The translations under genes and the position numbers were made by a program. A stretch of DNA of 64,000 nucleotides from Archegozetes longisetosus. Its lineage: Eukaryota; Arthropoda; Arachnida; Sarcoptiformes; Trhypochthoniidae. The stretch's first letter is position 1. Every line of letters begins with the position of its first letter. Of the stretch, positions 36,001-46,340 are shown one piece after another. Under the pieces are notes generated by a model. It worked only from the letters and a program-made list of their open reading frames with translations. It was not told the DNA's origin and ran no database searches. Location of the stretch: contig JAEMBT020000002.1 in assembly GCA_018873245.2 (NCBI GenBank), forward strand, positions 11,282,001 to 11,346,000, in the 5' to 3' direction.

Positions 36001-39000
36001 CGTTTATTTTGACATTTTCAATATAAATTATTTTGTGAAAAGCAAGCTGAGGCTTGTCAAGTCAAGTCAAGTCAAGTCAAATGAGTGAAGTGACACTACT
36101 TTAAAATTAAGCACATAAATAGAGCGGAATAATTTAATATGAAATCTGTATAATTTGTCAAATGTTTTCTCATCAGTACGAAGGGTCTTGCATTTACTTC
36201 GAAGAGGTTCTCAACTTTTAATTCTGATTATTAGTAAATTTTGGTCTTCATTGCAAAAAGATTACTTCTTTTCAAATTGAGTAACCTTTCAACTGCTTAT
36301 CTTTTGATTCACGGTTTAAAAATGTTGGCGAGGAATATGACTTATTATTATGATTAATAGCAGCCTATATGACCGACCCGTCAAAAGTTCTGAAGCGATA
36401 AATGCCACGCAAGTGTCCAAAACAGCATTCACTATCTTTGAGTGGTTTCTAAAAATGACTTATATATTAGAAATGTTTCTAAAAAATATTACATTTTTTG
36501 CACTTCTCTTTGATTTTAAGATGTTTTGTGAGCTCCATTTATTTGATACGTTGCAGGTAGAAGCAAAAAATGACTTTTCACAATAGAATATTTACTCAAA
36601 AGTAGAAATATATTAGTCGATCATTTTATTTGGTTGTATAAGGGTTGTGAGCCACAGCGAACAATTCTTTGTAATTCGGTCTATACGGCAGTAAAGTTGC
36701 CAATAAAAGAAAGTTAAGCATCAGTTAATTAATGATTGAATAGAAGATACAAGTCCTACACTTTAGTGAGAGGAACAGTGAACGCAATTATCTTTTTTCT
36801 TCACCCCAATGAACATTTGGCTCATTTTGTCGGTTTATCAATGCATGATTGCTGGCCGAAAATGATGCGCCCACTAAATAGTGTCAATGTCCGAAACATA
36901 ACACCGACAACAGCACAATTATTATTGTTCCTCCTTTAAACAAAAAACAATAATTGAAGATTATATAAGTCGTCCCGAGCTTAACGCAACTCAATTCACT
37001 TTAATATCTTTATAATCCACTTTCAATTCACTGTTATCTCAATGCATCGCCGTTTAGTATATCAATAACTGATTTTCAATGCAAATTATCTCTTTATTCT
37101 TCAAACCGTAATATATTTAAAAACAATAGAAATTTTCTTGATAAAGTTTTTGTTTCGAGACAATCATGAAATAGAGTGTAGTACCAAAATAGTTGGTGAA
37201 AAAAGTGTAATCAATCGAATAATATATAATGCTAAAAAAGTAATTACATATTCAAACTGAACACTTATTAGGCGCATGCATTGAGCTCGTGAGAAACTAG
37301 TCGTTAATATCCTTTCACATTTACTCATTCAATCATTTTTCTTTTGCGATATTTAAAACTAATTTTGAAACTTCCTTTTTGTCGGTTCATTGCTTTAACT
37401 TTCAATTTGACCAAAAATACAATAAATGATTCATTTGTGAGAAATTTTCACAGTAAATTCACTTTGGCTTTAAGTCAAACAATAAATAAGGAAAATTTCA
37501 TATTTCAAAAGTTTAATAAAGTTTATAATTTGCACTTTCCGTTTGATGGATTTTGCTACGAATACTATTTTGAAACATTGATTAAAAATTGACTCATGAG
37601 TAATGGCTGTATTGAATTTGCTATTTCTGCTCAGATTCTATTTTAGATATAATCAGAAACAACAACGAATACTTCCGACATTTGTCAATCTAAGGGTACT
37701 TCCACTAATCAATAGTTTTATCACAATCTTATCAATTAATGGGCGGAAAGGCTTATTAAATAGCTTTTGTACATTTGTTTCTGTTGTAATTACTAAGTAG
37801 TCATTCGTTTCCATCAGATGTTTGTGCGCCAAATATTTTATATTTAGATCAATTTTTAATAAATATTTAAATTAATACAAGTACAGTTATAGTAATGACC
37901 AAACAAACTCATTTAACTTTTAATAACTGATTTTTATTTCAACATATATTTAGCTTTTGGAACAAGAAAAGTATGGCCTAAGGAGAAAATTGGACACTTT
38001 GGAAGGCGAGTACGAAAGCAGAATAAGTGAATTGCAAAGCGATTTCAATAATATTAAGAAAGAATTAGAATTACAGCAAACTTATTCCAAACAAACTGAA
38101 CACGAAAAGAGTAAAATTGTTCAGGAATTAGTTGAACAAAATCATCGACTTACTAATGAACTAAAACAGGTCAGAATCATTTCGTTATTTATTTTCAACT
38201 TATTCGTTCAAATCTTAGAAATAGTTCACATTTAGTAAATATTGTCAATTAATTAAACCTAAACTTTTTCTTATCTGCTTCTGAACATTGATTTTGATTT
38301 TATGATCAATTAACAGTCAAGAGAAACAGAATCATTACTTGAAAGTCAATTGCAATCACTTAGAGACCAGTTTAATTTGAGGAGAACCAACTTGAATGAC
38401 CACATCGACCAATTAGAAGGATTAAGAGAAGAAGTAAGTTATAATAACCTATTTTTAGAAAATATGTTATCTATTTAAAACTTTCAAATTTGATGGCAGA
38501 GCAGCGCTATATTATTGCTTTCATTACTCAATAGATTAATCTGTTAACCAAAAGAAAAAGTGATTTAGAAAGAAGGATATCGTCATTAACTCAAGACCGT
38601 GAAAATTTGAACGTATCACTCGAAGAATCAAGTGATCGTATATTTCTCTTAGAAAAACAATTACACGAACAGGAGATTGAACTAAGAACACAGCAAAAAG
38701 ATTTAGAAGAGCTAAGACATACAAATAGTCAACTTCATAACAAACTGGATTCCCTTGTACGAAAGAGCTTGCCATCAGATATTCATAATATGAATGGTCA
38801 CCATTCACTTTTCAACGAAATTGAAATGTCATCTCAATCGTCAAATGATGAAGATTTAAGATCGTTGAGCGGCCAAATTGGAGTTTATAGCCCTGATGAT
38901 GAAATTGAATGCGATGATCACGAATCTTCCTACAGTTCTTCGTGTCATAGTGACTGTTGGAAAGTATGTCATTCATAAATGATTATCAAATTAGCAATTA

Positions 39001-40545
39001 CCTAATAATGTATATAATAAATTGATCAAATTTTGCAAAGTTGTTGTCTTTCGTCGAGCAATAAGTTATATAATCCTTGAAAGCTTGTCAGTTATACAAT
39101 GACTTGTGCTAACTTTCTATCTGTTAGAGTCATAATGATTTGCATTGATTCAAATAAATTATGATTGCAGTTAAGGCAAGAACTCGCTGAGATTTATCAT
39201 CAGTTGAGACTGACTTGTCACGATTTGCAACGAAAGAAAGATAACAGTGGAAACTTCAACTCGACCCAAGACAGTGGTATCCCAACAACGCCAGATGAGA
39301 TTCATATAAATCAATTGAGAGTCGGTATGTTGAGAGGGGTTATGAGAGATTTGCAGTCATTATTAAACGACTCGCATTCAGACTATAGTGATATGGTATG
39401 TATTAGTAATAACTTATAGCAGAAGAAACCTTTTAATAGAATAAAAACTTTTGTTTAGCCGTGTCTTTCGTGTCAGACTGTGGCTGACGAAAGATGTGAA
39501 CTCGAAAAGTTGAGGAAAGAGGTCAGCGAACAAAATGATGACATTAAAAGAAAGTCCGAGCAAATAAATGAGTTGACGAAAAAGTTGACAATACAAGAAT
39601 CCGAATTGAATGCTATTAAGGAAGAGAGAGATTTATTAAAAAGCGATATTAATAGTGTTAATGTGATGGCAAAGGATGAGATTGTGAAGAGAGCCTGGGA
39701 TGTGAGGGATCAGGCAGTCGCGAGAAAGAATGTGGTCGAAGTTGAATTAGCCAAAACTAGAATTGAAGTAATGCATATAAATAGTCAACTCTTAGAAACT
39801 ATTCAACAGAAAATTGAATTATCTCAACAACTGGAACAGTGGCAGGTACGTCAATCTGTACTATTACTTTTCTATCTATCTCGAAACCAAAGCTCATTTG
39901 GAAGGAGCGTAATTATCTACGAATTATTTTACCTTGATTAGGCGTAGGATACAGAGGTTTATCATACAACTACTTTGCTTTTATCCATGTTGTGCTTATC
40001 ACCAGAGTAGGCATATGTTCGCATAAATGAATAATTGATTTGTACTTAAATATTCATTTGTATTGATAATTGGCTCAAATTATAATAATGTTGATTGCTG
40101 TTCAATAGTTTATATCAAACAGAACAAAATAATTAAAGTCAGTTATAAAGCAACATAAGAACCTCTGTTTCACTGAATTATTCGCCCGAAACAAATAGCC
40201 TAAAGAGAATTATGCCGATAAATTGTCAATTTAGTCATTTTTATTTATAAACTTATTGTGTCGCGGAACTACCAGTTTCTGTTGTTTCCAAGTTACTTGG
40301 TCGCAAAAGTGCACTAGCAATAAGTTACCAAAACTAGCGTAAGATTTAATAAAATATTGTTAATTTAGGTTGATATGCAAATTTTACTGGATGAACAGCT
40401 CAAGAAAAAGTTGACTTCTCAAGAACAAGGGGAGAAAAGAAGGAATGCTGAGACACCAAACGTTGGCTCAAACCTCCAAAACAATAAATCAGCTCAACTT
40501 GTTTCTCGGGGCACCAAATTTTTAAGATTGTGGCGATACAACTAG
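24018..40545 (+). CDS. BICDL1: BICD family-like cargo adaptor (BICDR/BICDL)
   Basis: Seven exons: 24018-24365, 37954-38169, 38317-38433, 38535-38963, 39171-39395, 39459-39845 and 40369-40545; all internal phases are 0 and the product has 632 residues. BICD-related proteins are coiled-coil adaptors that link dynein-dynactin and kinesin to Rab6 vesicles. The N-terminal CC1 box is clear (LILAAELGKALLDRNEEL, with the AAxxG motif that contacts the dynein light intermediate chain). Coiled coil follows through exons 2-4, then an acidic Ser-rich linker (SSYSSSCHSDC). The C-terminal block is nearly identical to animal BICDR (RAWDVRDQAVARKNVVEVEL, then QLEQWQVDMQILLDEQ). Intron 1 is 13,588 nt and uses a GC donor (GAG|GCAAGT); the alternative GT two codons on breaks the frame. 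An upstream ATG at 24008 starts a 15-codon overlapping frame. Identification is firm. Confidence 0.93.
25948..26173 (-). other. Exon-like open frame inside the BICD-related intron
   Basis: A 72-residue open frame in a patch with more G and C than its surroundings. It is preceded on the minus strand by a good acceptor (TTTGCAG at about 26174-26168). The frame includes WWCLICHNNKHGG and a hydrophobic segment (LSIAIAVTFPIAQNVF). No partner exon or family was recognised. It may be an exon of a nested gene, a relic, or chance. Confidence 0.2.
35499..35710. repeat. Long inverted repeat (hairpin) in the BICD-related intron
   Basis: The 61-nt arm at 35499-35559 is the imperfect reverse complement of 35650-35710: 51 of 61 positions match, including runs of 14 (TTTGCTATCGATTT) and 17 (TATCCAAAACAACTTTC). 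The 90-nt spacer is unrelated. The shape fits a hairpin RNA precursor or a decayed foldback element. No clear target duplication was seen. Confidence 0.75.
36057..36080 (+). repeat. GTCAA microsatellite
   Basis: About four to five tandem GTCAA units in intronic sequence. Confidence 0.8.
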
Positions 40546-41258
40546 ATTCTCATTTCTCTTTTATTTAAAAAAAATGTCTGTGATATGAATCCATCAAATA
40601 AAACAATCATAACTTATCACTTATTATAAAGTGCCTGAAAGTGATATACCAATCATTTCTCAATTTTATTGTCATCCTTACAGAACTTAGCCTAATTATT
40701 TTGTAATAATGTATATTAAACCAGTATAGTATAAACTTGATTCATGCACTAAAACTATAGATTTGTTAAAATGTGATATTTGCAGATCCATCAATTTTTA
40801 AAAATCATTAAATTTAGATTAAACATATTTTAAAATGAGATTTATCTTTATTTCATGCAAACTATAAAGTGCCACTATGCGTCAAAATATTTGACATTTT
40901 AAAACAAGACTGAGGCACTTAAAGTATGCATTTGTGAGTGAAGCGCTCTTTCATTAGTGCGTCAGTTGTGACAGTAACCATCAAACTAATCATTTCAACA
41001 TTCAAATTAAATTATAAAGACTCAGTTTTACGAGAAGAGGGTTACAACTTTAAAATATCAAATATTGAGCGTAACAACACAACTTATCTTTTTATTTGAA
41101 AAAACTAGTTTCAATTTTACAAGAAAATGATTGTTTATGATAATTTTATAAATGACCATAAACTAGAATTGAGTGATTGCTCAACAGTTCAAAGGAGCAA
41201 AAGTGCTGCGATTAGTATTTAGAAAAACTAAAAAAGCATCGCTTTTAATTTTCCGCTT
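40546..41258. other. Tail-to-tail spacer between the BICD-related gene and ABHD11
   Basis: Shared 3' flank of convergent genes. AATAAA at 40597-40602 is the likely polyadenylation signal of the BICD-related gene. Nothing else was recognised. Confidence 0.5.
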
Positions 41259-43357
41259 CTACGAGTTGATAAAAGAAACCAAACTATTTATAAACTCATT
41301 TGGTTTTTCTATGTGTAAGTAATGTCCAGTTTCTGGTATCGAAACAAACTTTGCGTTAGGCATGACTTCACGAATAGCATTGTAATCATCTTTCCTAAAT
41401 GAATCATATACGGATATAAATTTATTCTAAAAGATAATTAAATGGTAATCTCGAAATTTATAATGAGTTGACTTGCTCAAAATTGAAAGAAAAATCTGCT
41501 ATTTGCTTGTGTCAATATAAACTATATCTAGCAGCTTTCAATTACAAATGCGTAGCAGTGCTAGGTAAGGGTCTAATAAGTTTAGCTTTAAAGTGAGCTT
41601 CGCTACCTTTCAATTTTATGCATTTTTAATTGAGCTTTAACTAATATCTACTCGAAACCTTGTTTAAAAGTGATTAACTCGTATTGGATTGAGGCATATT
41701 GGCTTAGCTCAACATGTGCCAGTCTATGACATAACTTACTTGACATAATCAGAATTTTGTCCGTGAATTAGTAAAGCTTGCCCAGTGTAAGGTTTTTCAG
41801 TTTTCAAATTATTGATGCATTTTTTCTCGATCATTTGCTTGATAGCAGGTAAGTTATACCTCCAATATATTTTTCCGTTTTCGTCCTTGTCCAAACTCAT
41901 GAGAAAGAATCCACGAATAAAGTTATCCTATTTTTAAGAAAGAAAAAATTCATTAATAATAGTTGAAGTTTTATCACGAGTTATTTATAACTAACGGCAA
42001 TTATTTTTAGTAAATTTCGATTGACTTCATTTCTCGCTTCAGATAAACTTAAATGAGGAGAAATGTTGTCAATTGCATTCGACAATTGGTCGATGAATGT
42101 TGAGTTCAAAAAGAAAGCCGAAGGTATCGAAGAGAGCGGTGAAATGTCAACTGCTACCAATTTCTCAACTCTTTCTGGCTGTTTTGCAAACAATTGATTC
42201 AAATATATGTTTTAGTAATCATTTGAGGAGTGATTTACCGAAAGAAAGGCGAACTGCATGACTGCGCGACCACCTAAACTGTGTTAAGATCATCAATTAT
42301 TATTTGAACATTCATTTAGTATTAAACGTGCCATTTCCTAACAAAGGTTTAGCTAGATATTTTCTCGCAAAACTGCAATATTTATTAGTGAATGCAAAGG
42401 ATAGTTTTTCTAATTGAAAAAATAACACAAAAAATTGAATATATTTGGCAATAAGTCTATCTATTTTTCCTTCCTTTCGTTGAATGGACGAATAAACTCG
42501 AAACTCGAAATTTCCATCGACTGACATTTATAGATTTATAAAACCAATTTTAGGCCTCATCTTAAATCATCAGCTAGAATTAGTTCTTAATCTAGCAATT
42601 TCAAAAACTTAGATTATTTTTTTAGGAGTTTCAGCTCAAAAAGTAGGTTTACGGAGATTAAAATGATTACATAAAAGCATCAAACCTTAAACTCAATGCG
42701 CGTAAACCTCAATCGAAGTTAGTTTTACAAATGTTTGTACAAACAGTTTATGAGTCAGTCATTTATTTTGCCGTATGATCAAATAAATAAGTTTGAGCTT
42801 ACGACAGCTTACGAAATAAGTTCAATTAGATTAGGTCAAGTTAAGGTCAGATTACTATTCAGTGTATAATACTATATTATGGCGTCGATCATAAACTTCA
42901 TTTTTATGATCAATTTCGAGTCCACTACATGTGAACTGCAGTTAAAAAATGAAGAGTCAAACCTGTGGCCAACAAGAAATGCCTTCTCTAGATTGTTTTC
43001 ATCCAAAAACAGTTTTATATCGTTTGACATTCCAATCAAATTCATATCCGATTCTGAGGTGTGAGGACTCGAGCCGTGATTTCGTAAGTCAAATGAATAG
43101 ACAGAACGAGCAGTCTTGGAAGCGATGGCTTTACTGATTGATTTCCAATTGTTTTTGCTACCAAAAAGTCCGTGAAATATGAGTATTGGTAACGAAGTGT
43201 CGTTACTTTGATTGCTATTAATTGGTGTGACTGAATAATACGATAGACGCACTGAGTTATCACTTAATTCACGAATTTGTCCGCAAACTCCTGACAAATA
43301 TCTTTTCAAATATAATCCTTTCAGACATTTATGACTTAGGTTTTCAACTAAATTCAT
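41259..43357 (-). CDS. ABHD11: ABHD11 homologue, mitochondrial alpha/beta hydrolase
   Basis: Exons on the minus strand: 43357-42963, 42278-42239, 42178-41996, 41927-41740 and 41394-41259; 313 residues against 315 in human ABHD11. ABHD11 is a serine hydrolase of the mitochondrial matrix that protects the 2-oxoglutarate dehydrogenase complex from loss of lipoylation. The N-terminus (LSHKCLKGLYLKRYLSG) looks like a transit peptide. The oxyanion region is ILIFHGLFGSKNNW. The nucleophile elbow GHSLGG is built across intron 1 (CAC AG|T). DISPLSSIP follows, and the catalytic His lies in PETGHYLHIEKP near the C-terminus. For exon 5 the acceptor at 41396-41395 was chosen because the upstream AG breaks the frame. 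Intron 1 is 684 nt and the others are short. Identification is firm. Confidence 0.93.
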
Positions 43358-44008
43358 ATTAAATTAGATTTAAATTGAGATAGTATTTGATTTGTATTGA
43401 AATTGAATCTTAGCTAAAATTTGAAAACAAACACTTAGTCGCACGTGTCATGTATTGCAATCCTTTGAGTGTTGAGCAATAGTATATACAATATTTACAC
43501 TTTGTTGCTTTGATCAGGTTGTTTCACGCTTTTAAAACTTGGCTAGATTATTACAAACAGTTATAATTTAATGTGTGATCCAGTTACTAAACTATTTATT
43601 GCATTCTTAACTTATCAAATGACGAGTAAATAACGATAAAACTGAAAGCTGTCATTTTTTCACTTGAGCTTATTATGAAAACTATTAAATATATAACGTT
43701 GAATGTGTTCAGTTCTAGGAACTACTCCACTCTAAATCAATGACCAATTGTGAAGCGAGCATACAATAGAACAAACAAAATTTCTAGTCCAATATCATAT
43801 AAACTTTAATTAATGATTAAATAATAGGCACATCTTATTATTAAATCTTTAAAAATATTGATATTGATTATAATACAAAATTCAAAATTTTATTTAAAAG
43901 TGTATATATTCTAAGACAAGTTAATTATGATTTTCACTTATAATAACAATTATTTAATTTGAATGCAACTAATAATTGATGATAAAATAATTAAGAAATA
44001 ATGAACGA
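43358..44008. other. Spacer between ABHD11 and Rab35
   Basis: AT-rich. It holds the ABHD11 promoter and the Rab35 3' untranslated region (same strand). No further gene was recognised. Confidence 0.45.
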
Positions 44009-44996
44009 TTAGCAACACTTTTTTTTACTCTTGTGACCACTTCCTTTATGAACTTTAATAGCATTTTCCTGTAAATTTTGTCTATCTTTCTGTTCTTTTT
44101 TAGTGCGCAAAACCATTCGTGTAATTGAATTAAACATTTCCTCCACATTAATATTTTCTTTCGCACTCGTTTCGAACAATTGAATACCCATTTGATCGGC
44201 AAATCGTTGCGCGTCTTCTGTCAAAACTACTTTACGATTCGGGTCGTCGTTTTTGTTTCCAACTAAAAACATAGTTCAAAGTTGAGCAAATCACAAACAT
44301 TTCATAAAAAATACTAATAGAGACCTAATATCCTATTAACGACATCACAATTTTGATCGATTTCGTGAAGCCATCGCTTGACGTTTGCGAAAGTTTCGCC
44401 GTTTGTTACATCGTAGACAACAATAACTCCATGAGTTCCACGATAATAACTAATATTCGGTACAAATGATACATTTGTTTATTATATTGGTCATTTATAT
44501 ATAGTGATTGATACACAAGTCAACTCAAGACATACGTTGAAGTGATAGTTCTGAATCTTTCCTGTCCCGCGGTGTCCCAAATCTGTAATTTGACTTTTTC
44601 TCCATCAACTTCAATCGTTCTGATCTTGAAGTCGACGCCAATCGTTGTTATGTAACTTCCTGAAAATGTGTTGTCCGCGAATCGTAAAAGAAGACTACTT
44701 TTGCCAACGCCTTTAATATAGTAATATTTACATAAACATTGTAACTCATTGTCAATAATATGGGACTAAATGATTTGATACAACAAAAAGATTAAATTGA
44801 CTGAGACATCACTGTTAGCAATAGGATTAATGCCATAAGTGACATAAGTATAAGAATTATTGAGAAGCTTTTAAATAATCTAGTATATATATTCATATGA
44901 AATCAACGATAGTATAATAGAAATGAACTCATTTTATGTAATACCCGAATCTCCAATAATTAATAACTTAAACAAATGGTCGTATTCTTTAGCCAT
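44009..44996 (-). CDS. RAB35: Rab35 small GTPase
   Basis: Exons on the minus strand: 44996-44945, 44710-44536, 44449-44325 and 44262-44009; 201 residues, exactly the human Rab35 length. P-loop GDSGVGKSS spans intron 1. Switch I is [12 protein letters not shown], switch [15 protein letters not shown], and the guanine specificity motifs are NKND and ETSAK. The sequence [11 protein letters not shown] and [14 protein letters not shown] is the Rab35 signature rather than Rab1 or Rab8/10. A basic tail (HKSKKKCC) ends in a double-cysteine geranylgeranylation site. Rab35 controls fast endocytic recycling, PI(4,5)P2 balance through OCRL, and cytokinetic abscission. It is head-to-head with mL50, 350 nt between start codons. 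Identification is firm. Confidence 0.96.
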
Positions 44997-45346
44997 AGCT
45001 CCGACTAATACAATATTTGACTTATGCTTCAAAATATAATACTTTTACGATCAATATTTCAATTAATGTAGGTATAAATATAAAATCAATTAATTCGTAG
45101 ACGCATTAGTCGTAGAAATAGCATAACTTATAAAATAGAATTAAAAACTAAAATTGATGATCAATTAATTAGTTCAAATGGTGTATGAATTCAATTTTTA
45201 ATTATTTAATTGTAAGACTGATTTGGGGCGCAATTCTATTGCTTTGTGCGCATGTCTAACGTTCATATCACATGTCCCATAAATGACTCATATATTGCCT
45301 TCTAATTAATGATAACAAACCAAAACAACAATACAATTGATTAAAA
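44997..45346. promoter_or_regulatory. Bidirectional promoter region between Rab35 and mL50
   Basis: Divergent start codons are 350 nt apart, so both promoters and 5' untranslated regions share this spacer. No specific site could be assigned. Confidence 0.45.
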
Positions 45347-46257
45347 ATGTACATTTTTTTCTCAAAACTTGTTTCATCGCCTAATTTTCATAGAAATGTA
45401 TTAATCAAATTAGGCGAAAGGCATGTCACATATCAGGTGTTGCCGTCGGGCGAGAAAGTAGTGGTCAATACGAAGGCTGCGGTCCGAACAGAGCGCGAAA
45501 AGTGGCAAATCGTGCGACCAATGGGTCACGAACCAGAACTTAGAAAAATCAAACAAATAGAAGTGAATGAAAGACTCGAATCTGATCCAAAAGTAGCTCG
45601 AAAGACAGCTTCCAGAAAGTTACAATCACTTAGAGACACGCTTTTGCAAAGAGGGTATCGTTTGTTTCGGTTTAACTTGTTTTGAATCGGTTTCTAATGA
45701 ATATTGTTTTGCAGTTTCTGTCGAGAAACCAAGCCATACAACCCTCCACCCAATGTCCAAAACATAATTCAAAATATTTATTCTGAAGTTTTTGGAGATG
45801 CCACACCGACTCGGGATTGGACCGATACTACACTCGATGATTCGTTTCTCAAATATAAGGTTTTGAATTTTTTTTATTAAATTATTTTTCTTCCTTTAGT
45901 TTAATAATAAAACTGTTGATTCACTTATTTAAATAGTTTTTGACAAAATGTGCAAAAGAATTGAATTATGAAGTACCGAATTCAGTGCTCTATTTGATGA
46001 AAAGAGTATCAGATGTTTACAAGTTCTATTCAAGACCGATTCGAGGTATTGTTTCATACGATCAAATGGTTGAAAATAGTGATCAGCTACCTAAAAATGT
46101 TCACGTAATCGCTGAACCGATTCGATACAATCCCGAAAACGACGAGTTCTTCGGAGGAATAAATGCTTATCCATTCAGTTCATTGAAAGTGACAGGTTTG
46201 AGAGCAAAGAAGAAATATCCGGATTTTAAGAGCCAATTTAAATGGCCTGATATCTAA
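45347..46257 (+). CDS. MRPL50: Mitochondrial large ribosomal subunit protein mL50
   Basis: Three exons: 45347-45654, 45715-45859 and 45937-46257; 257 residues. The region from about residue 104 matches animal mL50: YNPPPNVQNIIQNIYSEVFG, WTDTTLDDSFLKYKFL and YEVPNSVLYLMKRVSDVYKF, followed by FYSRPI and LPKNVHV. mL50 is a metazoan-specific protein of the mitochondrial 39S subunit, with an acyl-carrier-like fold lacking the carrier serine. About 100 residues precede the conserved part, longer than in human (158 residues in total) but usual in arthropods. They include a basic, helical region and probably the import signal. The C-terminus also extends past the human end. AATAAA is at 46275-46280. 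The start is the first ATG in the open frame. Confidence 0.85.
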
Positions 46258-46265
46258 CTTAAATG

Positions 46266-46280
46266 TTTATTAAAAATAAA
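46266..46280. terminator. Back-to-back polyadenylation signals of mL50 and BLTP2
   Basis: AATAAA on the plus strand at 46275-46280 (18 nt after the mL50 stop) and AATAAA on the minus strand at 46271-46266 (70 nt after the BLTP2 stop) point away from each other. Each lies inside the other gene's expected 3' end, so the two mRNAs should overlap tail-to-tail. Confidence 0.55.
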
Positions 46281-46340
46281 ACAATTGATAGAATAATAGT
46301 TTACATTTGAATTAATCAACAAAAATAAATTATTTCAGTT

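Larger units (their letters stand above)
24366..37953 (+). other. Very long first intron of the BICD-related gene
   Basis: 13.6 kb of AT-rich sequence without a recognisable conserved gene. Short frames (for example 25948-26166 minus, 27775-27981 plus, 33115-33408 plus, 36736-36939 plus) lack family similarity I can name, and several start without ATG. Contents noted separately: a long hairpin at 35499-35710 and a GTCAA microsatellite near 36057. Regulatory elements or nested small genes could be hidden here. Confidence 0.6.

Noticed and set aside
37344..37800. Two consecutive plus-strand frames just upstream of BICD-related exon 2
   Set aside because: There is no similarity to BICD-related proteins, the first lacks ATG, and the Phe/Leu/Asn-rich content is what AT-rich noncoding sequence yields.
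41395..41424. Extending ABHD11 exon 5 upstream to the AG at about 41425
   Set aside because: That acceptor gives the wrong phase relative to the GTC AA|GT donor. The AG at 41396-41395 restores the conserved frame.
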